In this document: piece by piece, positions 1 through 4,768 of the stretch
Numbering within the stretch: the stretch's first letter is position 1
Layout: each line of letters begins with the position of its first letter
NCBI GenBank assembly: GCA_013330355.1
Contig: DUIM01000116.1
Location: 1-6,624 of the forward strand
DNA: 6,624 nt
Direction: 5' to 3'
Origin: Methanosarcinales archaeon
GTDB taxonomy: Archaea > Halobacteriota > Methanosarcinia > Methanosarcinales > Methanocomedenaceae
Program-made: the position numbers and the translations under genes
Notes under the pieces: model-generated
What the model was told of the DNA's origin: nothing
Database searches by the model: none
Seen by the model: the letters and a program-made list of their open reading frames with translations, nothing else

Positions 1-592
1 AATCAAAAACCAGGACCTTTGCAGTGGATATGCTAGGTTCCCATTTCCATATTTCATTACCCTTGGTACCCACGGCAGATAACTGCGGTGACTTTTCACC
101 GCCCTGTATCAAATTGCCGTTATCCAGCACACCTATGTGGTTAATCGTGCCACCTGTATTATAAGAATGCAGTTCTTCTCCGTTGTTATTGTATAATTTA
201 ACAAAATCATCATCAGCTATGCCTATATATTCCCCTGAACTTGATACGGAAATGAACTGGGCATTGGGCCATCTATTATTTGTCAGCAGGTTCCTGTCGG
301 GCGTTTTTATTATAGCCTTCTGGGTGGACACACCTCCCACATAGTTACCATCATCTGAAATGGATACTTCCTTGATTCTTACACTGCTGCTCCATGACGA
401 TGTAGGACCACTGAGAAGCTGGATAGAGTCCACTGTTTGTATAGCGGTGGGGGTAACAGTAGCAGTACTGGTCTCTTCCGGTTGAGGTGTGTTTTCGGGA
501 GGCTCAGTAACCTCGTATTCAGATACACACCCTGAGAAAATAATGACCGATGATACAAGAAGTACACAGATCAGGATAACTGGTTTTTTCAT
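1..592 (-). CDS. Secreted lipoprotein with beta-propeller-like repeats, 3' end outside window
   Basis: The frame is open from ATG (592-590) to the window edge, giving 197 codons with no stop, so the gene is partial. Residues 1-21 form a signal peptide: two Lys, a hydrophobic core, then Phe-Ser-Gly-Cys, a lipobox-like site with Cys22 as the likely lipidated residue. A Pro/Thr/Glu-rich linker (about 27-55) follows, typical of envelope-tethered archaeal proteins. From about 71 there are repeated short strands with the pattern V/I-S-x-S-x-x-G-x-Y (77-84 and 115-122), then N-x-x-G-E-E-L-H and N-x-I-W-K-W. These resemble blades of WD40 or PQQ-like propellers. The start is supported by GGTGAT (597-602), complementary to the archaeal 16S 3' end, 4 nt upstream. 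Ligand or partner is unknown. It is divergent from atwA. The lipoprotein call is fairly sure; the propeller class is inferred from about three blades. Confidence 0.8.
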   Translation of the reverse strand, partial: MKKPVILICVLLVSSVIIFSGCVSEYEVTEPPENTPQPEETSTATVTPTAIQTVDSIQLLSGPTSSWSSSVRIKEVSISDDGNYVGGVSTQKAIIKTPDRNLLTNNRWPNAQFISVSSSGEYIGIADDDFVKLYNNNGEELHSYNTGGTINHIGVLDNGNLIQGGEKSPQLSAVGTKGNEIWKWEPSISTAKVLVFD

Positions 593-596
593 GATT

Positions 597-602
597 ATCA
601 CC
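597..602 (-). promoter_or_regulatory. Ribosome binding site of the lipoprotein gene
   Basis: GGTGAT on the minus strand is a perfect partial match to the archaeal anti-Shine-Dalgarno (AUCACC in the 16S 3' end). It ends 4 nt before the ATG at 592-590, which fixes the start codon of the partial lipoprotein gene. Confidence 0.7.
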
Positions 603-624
603 TTTTCATATTTATCATGAGATG

Positions 625-632
625 GTTTTATA
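625..632 (-). promoter_or_regulatory. Candidate TATA box for the lipoprotein gene
   Basis: On the minus strand this reads TATAAAAC, preceded by an A-rich stretch that could serve as a BRE. It lies 33-40 bases upstream of the ATG at 592. A start of transcription about 25 bases downstream would fall near 603-606, leaving a short leader just long enough to contain the GGTGAT ribosome binding site. This is pattern-based only. Confidence 0.45.
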
Positions 633-701
633 GTTATTGTTTCCCTGGCATAAAATTTGTGTGTGTGTCGAAACAAACATTTCCATAAGCTATTACCGTA
701 A

Positions 702-711
702 TGAATATATG
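702..711 (+). promoter_or_regulatory. Candidate TATA box for atwA
   Basis: TGAATATATG is the best TATA-like element in the 593-811 divergent intergenic region on the plus strand. It would give a leader of roughly 80 nt. A weaker alternative is GATAAAAG near 773-780, which would place the start of transcription almost on the ribosome binding site. The sequence alone cannot decide between them. Confidence 0.3.
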
Positions 712-800
712 GAACCACAGCATGAAGAATAACTCTCATTAATAGTGACTATTACCTGTTAAATGAAGTTCAGATAAAAGGCGGCTTAATGAAAACCTTA

Positions 801-806
801 GGAGGA
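801..806 (+). promoter_or_regulatory. Strong ribosome binding site of atwA
   Basis: GGAGGA contains the five-base GGAGG core complementary to 16S rRNA. It ends 5 nt before a GTG at 812 and 8 nt before an ATG at 815. It identifies the translation start region of atwA but does not separate the two adjacent start codons. Confidence 0.75.
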
Positions 807-811
807 CGTCT

Positions 812-2545
812 GTGATGCTTAAAGTTAAAAACCTTGTAAAAGACTACGAGTTGGAAGATGCTACAGTCAGGGCACTTGATGGTATTAATTTCGAAGTGAA
901 TGATGGTGAGATTGTCGGGATAATGGGGAGAAGTGGTAGCGGTAAGACAACCTTGATGATGGTGTTAAGAGGTATCGAGCACTTTAACAAGGGTGAAATT
1001 CAACTGGATAATCTTATCCTTACCCCTGACTCCCCGTATGAGGACATGCTGGCAATGAAGGGTATGACCGCTATCCATTTACAGAGGAATTTCGGTATCT
1101 GGCCCGGGTCTGCCATAGAGAATATTATCAGGCGCCTTTATTCATTACGTGTTGGCCATGAAGCACTGCCATCAAGAGACCATCCCGATTATGATGATCT
1201 GTATGCCGAGAGTATGGAATTCCTCAAACTCGTGGGTCTTGACCATAAAGCTGAACATTACTCACCCGTTCTCAGCGGTGGCGAGAAACAGAGGTTATTG
1301 ATCGCACGCCAGATCGCAGCCAATCCCAAGTTGCTGCTGCTGGATGAACCTGCTACCATGACCTGTCCTGCTACTAAACAGGAGGTCCTTGATACGATCA
1401 GGAGGGTCCAGGAGAAGACCGGGATCATTACCATAATTGTCTCCCATTTACCTGAGATACACAGTTATCTTGCAGATAAGGTGATATGGCTGGAAGAAGG
1501 CAAGATCGTAGCAGAGGGGAAACCGGATGACCTTATTGAGGAATTCCTGACTGGGATGAAACCTGAAGTGCCACTGCCTGAATTGAAAGAAGACAAGACC
1601 GTAATTAGGGTCGAGGACCTTTGCCAGCGTTATTTCCTTGTACGGCAGGGAGAAGTACTGGATATCGAGGATATGAATGTGGAATTCAAAAAAGCTGAGA
1701 TCACTGCACTTATCGGACCAAGTGGTGCAGGTAAGACCACGCTGTTACATGCAATGGACGGGCTTATTTATCCTGACGAGGGTGAGACAAATTTCCTGCT
1801 TGATGGTAAATGGGTGGATACCACTATTTACTCCCCTGAGAGAATGGAACTGCGCAGGCGAACCAGCATTATGTACCAGGAATTCGCCCTCTACCCGAAT
1901 ACGCCAATTAAACACCAACTGGCCTATAAGCTGGGTGTCAAGGGTATGCATGTATTAGAGTTTGCAAGGGAAAAAGCAAAAGAATTGAGTATTCCTGATG
2001 AACATCTGGATGCAATATACAGGTTAACAGATGTCGGAGGGGAAGGTGCGCAGGAAGAACTGGAAAGATTGGGGTATTCACTGGATATTATTAGCTTGCT
2101 CTTCCCGAGAAGTCCTTTAGGTGAGGTCACGAAGCATGCGGGGCCGATATTTGAGGCAATGAAACTTCCCATATCAGTCCTGGATTCCAAACCATACCAG
2201 ATGAGCGGTGGGGAGAATGTACGAGCGGCACTGGCACTGGCCATGATAACAAATCCTGATTACCTGCTGCTGGATGAACCTTTTGGTGACCTGGACCCTA
2301 TTACCTTGCGGGAAGTAGCCAATTCCCTGAAAGTTATCAGTGAAAAGTTCGGGACAACCATAATATTGATCAGCCATCACATGGATTTCGTGAATGAAGT
2401 TGCTCACAGGGCCATATTGATAGAGAACGGTGATATAACCATGGACGGGGATCCGCTTGCTGTTACAAGTAAATTGATCGAAATAGGGCATGCTACCTAT
2501 ATGGAACATGCTATAGTGGACTATAAGATCGGAAATTTGAAATAA
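812..2545 (+). CDS. atwA: Methyl-coenzyme M reductase system component A2 (double ABC-type ATPase)
   Basis: Soluble protein of 577 residues (576 if ATG 815 is used; numbering here is from GTG 812) with two ABC nucleotide-binding domains and no membrane segment. Domain 1 has Walker A 39-46 (GRSGSGKT), Q-loop Gln91, signature LSGGE 154-158, Walker B ending Asp178-Glu179 and switch His212. Domain 2 has Walker A 302-309 (GPSGAGKT), Gln356, signature MSGGE 464-468, Asp488-Glu489, D-loop Asp495 and His522. The full-length similarity, including the EPATMTCP and GENVRAALALA stretches, is what I recognise from AtwA. That protein is the ATP-dependent component needed for reductive activation of the Ni(I)-F430 centre of MCR, the enzyme that makes or consumes methane. 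Oddities: Cys185 stands where the domain 1 D-loop Asp would be, and about 107 residues separate Gln356 from the second signature. No mcr genes are nearby. A generic ABC ATPase is the less likely alternative. Confidence 0.92.
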   Translation: MMLKVKNLVKDYELEDATVRALDGINFEVNDGEIVGIMGRSGSGKTTLMMVLRGIEHFNKGEIQLDNLILTPDSPYEDMLAMKGMTAIHLQRNFGIWPGSAIENIIRRLYSLRVGHEALPSRDHPDYDDLYAESMEFLKLVGLDHKAEHYSPVLSGGEKQRLLIARQIAANPKLLLLDEPATMTCPATKQEVLDTIRRVQEKTGIITIIVSHLPEIHSYLADKVIWLEEGKIVAEGKPDDLIEEFLTGMKPEVPLPELKEDKTVIRVEDLCQRYFLVRQGEVLDIEDMNVEFKKAEITALIGPSGAGKTTLLHAMDGLIYPDEGETNFLLDGKWVDTTIYSPERMELRRRTSIMYQEFALYPNTPIKHQLAYKLGVKGMHVLEFAREKAKELSIPDEHLDAIYRLTDVGGEGAQEELERLGYSLDIISLLFPRSPLGEVTKHAGPIFEAMKLPISVLDSKPYQMSGGENVRAALALAMITNPDYLLLDEPFGDLDPITLREVANSLKVISEKFGTTIILISHHMDFVNEVAHRAILIENGDITMDGDPLAVTSKLIEIGHATYMEHAIVDYKIGNLK

Positions 2546-2546
2546 G

Positions 2547-2553
2547 TTTTTTT
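2547..2553 (+). terminator. T7 tract after atwA, probable archaeal terminator
   Basis: A run of seven T starts one base after the TAA stop of atwA. Oligo-T tracts on the non-template strand are the known intrinsic termination signal of archaeal RNA polymerase. The hairpin at 2572-2602 lies downstream, so this tract may act alone. Confidence 0.5.
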
Positions 2554-2571
2554 ATCCGTTGTGGAACCCGG

Positions 2572-2602
2572 AAGACCACGGTAGTTTTACCTCTGTGGTC
2601 TT
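2572..2602 (+). terminator. Strong hairpin between atwA and sppA
   Basis: AAGACCAC (2572-2579) and GTGGTCTT (2595-2602) are perfect 8-base complements. Inside, GGTA (2580-2583) can pair with TACC (2588-2591) around a GTTT loop, leaving a 3-nt bulge (2592-2594). It sits between the T7 tract after atwA and the sppA promoter region and has no T-run directly after it. It could protect the atwA 3' end, assist termination, or be a processing site. The structure is certain as an inverted repeat; its role is inferred. Confidence 0.45.
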
Positions 2603-2623
2603 ATTCCAATGGTTTTATCTTAG

Positions 2624-2633
2624 CATTTAAATC
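2624..2633 (+). promoter_or_regulatory. Candidate TATA box for sppA
   Basis: CATTTAAATC is AT-rich and TATA-like, about 33-42 bases ahead of the ATG at 2666. That spacing would give a leader of about 10-15 nt with no Shine-Dalgarno sequence. Because a hairpin and T-tract separate sppA from atwA, its own promoter is expected. Confidence 0.35.
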
Positions 2634-2665
2634 ATTGACTGCCCCCCGGTCATACCTACTATTTT

Positions 2666-3757
2666 ATGATATCCCAGCAGAATATATTCTTCAGAAATAC
2701 TATGTTCCAGCAAGATGAAAACACGGACCAGGGAAGTATACCAACCAATGAGGGACAAATGGGTGGTACTGAGCTAACCAGCCAAATTGATAACGGACCG
2801 GTGGGTCCTGCTGAGGCTCCCGTCCTTAAACCCCGGAAAAAAGGTTCAGGAGCAGGGCGTGTTTTTATCTATCTGCTGGTATTTGTTGGACTATTGACTA
2901 TAATTGGCGGGAGCTTGTTCGTCATTTTTGGAGATTTCGACACCTTGCCCATGGATTCCGATAAGGTTGCTGTGATATATGTACAAGGTATAATGATAAC
3001 AGGCAATTTACCGGGAGGGTTAGGATATGCCACATCGGAAGAGATCAGCAAGAGCATCCAGGATGCTGCCGATGATAAGAACGTTAAGGCCATAGTGCTG
3101 CGCATAAATAGCCCGGGCGGTACACCTGCCTCGGCCCAGGAGATTGTGTCAGAGATAAAAAAAGCACAGGAAAAAAAGCCTGTGGTAATATCAATGGGTG
3201 ATGTGGCAGCCAGTGCAGCTTATTATATCTCAGCACCAGCAGACCACATTATCGCCAACCCGGATACTATGACAGGCAGTATTGGAGTTATCTGGGTGTT
3301 CGAGAACAGTTCTCGGTATTTTGATGAGGAGGGTGTGGAATATTACGTGGCAAAGAGCGGAGATTTCAAGGATATGGGTGCCAACTGGAGGGGACTGAGC
3401 GATGCTGAAAAGCAATATTCAGAGGAGGTGGTCCTGGAGGCTTACGGTCGATTCATTGATGAGATTGCCAGCGGAAGGGGCTTAAACAGGTCTGAAGTGA
3501 AGGACATGGCTGACGGCAGGATATATACGGGAAACAGGGCTGTAGAACTGGGGTTGGTTGATGAGACAGGGAACCTGTATGATGCTATTGATGTGGCGGC
3601 TAAACTGGGTGGTATCGAAGGTGAGCCGACTGTGAGTTATAAAAATAAGCCTTCATTATCAAGGATCCTGTTTGGCAGTACAGAAAGTACAGATGCCCGG
3701 CCTGAATCCCTGGTGAGATATCTTTTTGAGAGTCCTTTCGGATTTTTTGAGGCTTAG
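2666..3757 (+). CDS. sppA: Signal peptide peptidase SppA-type membrane serine protease (family S49)
   Basis: Protein of 363 residues. Residues 1-65 are polar and end in a basic PRKKGSGAGR stretch. One membrane segment spans about 66-88, and the catalytic domain follows to the end. The charge pattern places the N-terminus in the cytoplasm and the protease domain outside. Family S49 marks are clear: NSPGG at 148-152 (oxyanion region), nucleophile Ser183 in VAASAAYY, GSIGV after it, and Lys235 in KSGDFKD. The 52-residue Ser-to-Lys spacing equals that reported for the Bacillus SppA dyad (S147/K199), so the enzyme should be active. Such proteins cut residual signal peptides or other membrane peptides. 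This is the short, single-domain form, not the duplicated E. coli form. No ribosome binding site precedes 2666; ATG 2702 or ATG 2759 (after GAGGG) are alternative starts that keep the membrane segment. Confidence 0.9.
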   Translation: MISQQNIFFRNTMFQQDENTDQGSIPTNEGQMGGTELTSQIDNGPVGPAEAPVLKPRKKGSGAGRVFIYLLVFVGLLTIIGGSLFVIFGDFDTLPMDSDKVAVIYVQGIMITGNLPGGLGYATSEEISKSIQDAADDKNVKAIVLRINSPGGTPASAQEIVSEIKKAQEKKPVVISMGDVAASAAYYISAPADHIIANPDTMTGSIGVIWVFENSSRYFDEEGVEYYVAKSGDFKDMGANWRGLSDAEKQYSEEVVLEAYGRFIDEIASGRGLNRSEVKDMADGRIYTGNRAVELGLVDETGNLYDAIDVAAKLGGIEGEPTVSYKNKPSLSRILFGSTESTDARPESLVRYLFESPFGFFEA

Positions 3758-3758
3758 A

Positions 3759-3774
3759 TCATTATATTAAATGA
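3759..3774. terminator. Small inverted repeat between convergent genes
   Basis: TCATT (3759-3763) and AATGA (3770-3774) flank a six-base AT loop in the 25-bp gap between the sppA stop and the stop of the convergent regulator gene. Its position suggests a shared terminator, but the stem is only 5 bp and AT-rich, so chance is a real possibility. Confidence 0.2.
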
Positions 3775-3782
3775 GCCATAAG

Positions 3783-4064
3783 TCATTCAAATTCTTTATT
3801 GAGTTTTATATGAAAATCCAGTATCAGTTTTGTGGTTTTGTTATCCATGTTCAATTTGAATGTACGGATCTGTTTACCAAGGCGTTTTTCAATAACAACG
3901 TCGGCTTTTAGCAATGGGTCGATCACTCTTGCCACACTTGAATGGGACAGTCCGGTCTCTTCTGCGATTCCTGAAAGGTAAGTGGATTCATTCTGGTGTT
4001 TTATCAGATTTTCAAGGACTGTCATTTGTGCAGTCCGTCCGAAAATCTTTTCAAGCGCAGTCAT
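3783..4064 (-). CDS. Small winged-helix transcriptional regulator
   Basis: Protein of 93 residues, the size of a single winged helix-turn-helix domain. Helix 1 is about 12-24, then the helix-turn-helix: YLSGIAEETGLS (29-40) leading to recognition helix HSSVARVIDPLLKADV (41-56). This is followed by a basic beta wing, IEKRLGKQIRTFKLN (58-72), and a C-terminal helix (74-92) that could dimerise. The IAEETGLSxSSVxRxIxxL pattern is typical of MarR/ArsR-like archaeal regulators. No ligand or metal motif (such as a Cys cluster) is visible. It is convergent with sppA and divergent from the response regulator gene, so it may control itself and that operon. The start at 4064-4062 has no good ribosome binding site, but an in-frame upstream extension is blocked by stops; Met14 is an alternative. 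Target genes are unknown. Confidence 0.75.
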   Translation of the reverse strand: MTALEKIFGRTAQMTVLENLIKHQNESTYLSGIAEETGLSHSSVARVIDPLLKADVVIEKRLGKQIRTFKLNMDNKTTKLILDFHIKLNKEFE

Positions 4065-4100
4065 TACTACATAATATCAGTTAACCAGTAATAAGGCTTA

Positions 4101-4110
4101 CTATATATTT
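4101..4110 (-). promoter_or_regulatory. Candidate TATA box for the winged-helix regulator
   Basis: On the minus strand AAATATATAG lies 37-46 bases upstream of the ATG at 4064, a spacing that predicts a leader of about 14 nt. It is the best TATA-like element on this strand in the 4065-4217 intergenic region. Confidence 0.45.
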
Positions 4111-4142
4111 ATGAGATATGATAATTGGTAGAAAGGTTTGCG

Positions 4143-4167
4143 TATACTTTGATAAATCTTAAGTATA
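4143..4167. promoter_or_regulatory. Inverted repeat in divergent promoter region, candidate operator
   Basis: TATACTT (4143-4149) and AAGTATA (4161-4167) are perfect 7-base complements separated by 11 bases. The 18-bp centre-to-centre distance is near two helical turns, as suits a dimeric winged-helix protein. It lies upstream of both divergent genes and just ahead of the response regulator TATA box. Whether any protein binds it is inference; AT-rich DNA produces such repeats by chance. Confidence 0.3.
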
Positions 4168-4178
4168 ATGACTTCATT

Positions 4179-4190
4179 TGATATATTAAA
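4179..4190 (+). promoter_or_regulatory. Candidate TATA box for the two-component operon
   Basis: TGATATATTAAA is centred about 34 bases before the ATG at 4218. A start of transcription 25 bases downstream would fall near 4209, so the leader would begin at or close to the GGTGG ribosome binding site. This is the best positioned TATA-like element of the window. Confidence 0.5.
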
Positions 4191-4208
4191 TAGTTTGTCT
4201 GTTAATTT

Positions 4209-4213
4209 GGTGG
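4209..4213 (+). promoter_or_regulatory. Ribosome binding site of the response regulator gene
   Basis: GGTGG partly matches the GGTGAT form of the archaeal Shine-Dalgarno sequence and ends 4 nt before the ATG at 4218. The same spacing is seen for the lipoprotein gene at 592, which supports this start and hence the N-terminal helix-turn-helix as part of the protein. Confidence 0.5.
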
Positions 4214-4217
4214 TTTT

Positions 4218-4730
4218 ATGAATCCGGACGAGATAGATAAAGAGATAATAAATATTATTAAAAAAGACCCTGAAATGCCTTATTCCCGCATTGCTGAATT
4301 ACTTCAAATCAGCGAAGAAGAAGTAAAAGAAAAACTTGAGATGCTGTCAGATACAAGGCAAAAGATACTGATAGTGGATGATGAACTTGATACCCTGATA
4401 CCTCTTAAAAGGGCACTTGAAGCTGAAGATTACCTGGTGGTTGAAGCATCCAGCGGCATGGAAGCTATTGAAAAGACAAGATCGAATCATCCGGATTTGA
4501 TACTGCTGGACCTGATGATGCCAGGCATGGACGGGTTCGAGGTGTGCAATGTGTTAAAGGATGATACATTAACTGGCTCAATCCCGATAATAATGTTAAC
4601 AGCCAAAGGCGAGATCGATGATAAGATAGAAGGTATAGAGACCGGTGCTGATGATTATGTTACCAAACCATTCGACCTGAGTGAGTTAAAGGCCAGGATA
4701 AAGATGATACTTCGTAGAACCGGCGTTTGA
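4218..4730 (+). CDS. Response regulator with N-terminal AsnC/Lrp-like HTH and C-terminal receiver domain
   Basis: Protein of 170 residues. Residues 4-45 fit the three-helix AsnC/Lrp-type helix-turn-helix (DEIDKEIINIIKKD, then SRIAELLQIS, then EEEVKEKLEMLSD). Residues 48-168 are a complete receiver domain: acidic pair Asp54-Asp55, phosphoacceptor Asp98 in LLDLMMPGMDGFEV, Thr128 in MLTA, and Lys150 in VTKPF. All residues for phosphotransfer and switching are present. The order is the reverse of most DNA-binding response regulators, which carry the receiver first. There is no Lrp ligand-binding domain, and the would-be recognition helix is rich in Glu, so DNA binding is not assured; it may instead bind protein. 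It is first in an operon with the histidine kinase, which begins at or just after its stop. Phosphate donor is therefore very probably that kinase. Regulated genes are unknown. Confidence 0.88.
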   Translation: MNPDEIDKEIINIIKKDPEMPYSRIAELLQISEEEVKEKLEMLSDTRQKILIVDDELDTLIPLKRALEAEDYLVVEASSGMEAIEKTRSNHPDLILLDLMMPGMDGFEVCNVLKDDTLTGSIPIIMLTAKGEIDDKIEGIETGADDYVTKPFDLSELKARIKMILRRTGV

Positions 4731-4768
4731 TCAGGTCAACGACCCGGATATATATATATTTCATTCAA

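Noticed and set aside
379..567. 62-codon minus-strand frame inside the lipoprotein gene
   Set aside because: Another frame of the same strand carries a signal peptide, lipobox and a perfect ribosome binding site and stays open to the window edge, so this one is a shadow.
659..668. (GT)5 dinucleotide run in the intergenic region
   Set aside because: Too short to be treated as a functional microsatellite and not located at a promoter element.
701..742. 13-codon ATG frame upstream of atwA
   Set aside because: No ribosome binding site, it overlaps the candidate TATA box, and it has no relation to the atwA start.
1924..2244. Antisense open frame of 106 codons opposite atwA
   Set aside because: It lies wholly within a gene with complete family motifs, has no ribosome binding site, and its protein is Ser/Pro-rich low-complexity shadow sequence.
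1334..2281. Identical 18-bp string (CTGCTGCTGGATGAACCT) in both halves of atwA
   Set aside because: Both copies encode the Walker B motif of the two homologous ATPase domains, so the identity is explained by domain homology and codon bias and is not a mobile repeat.
4749..4759. TA-repeat before the kinase ATG read as a main promoter
   Set aside because: It is about 15 bases from the ATG, so transcription would start downstream of the start codon; the operon promoter at 4179-4190 explains expression better.
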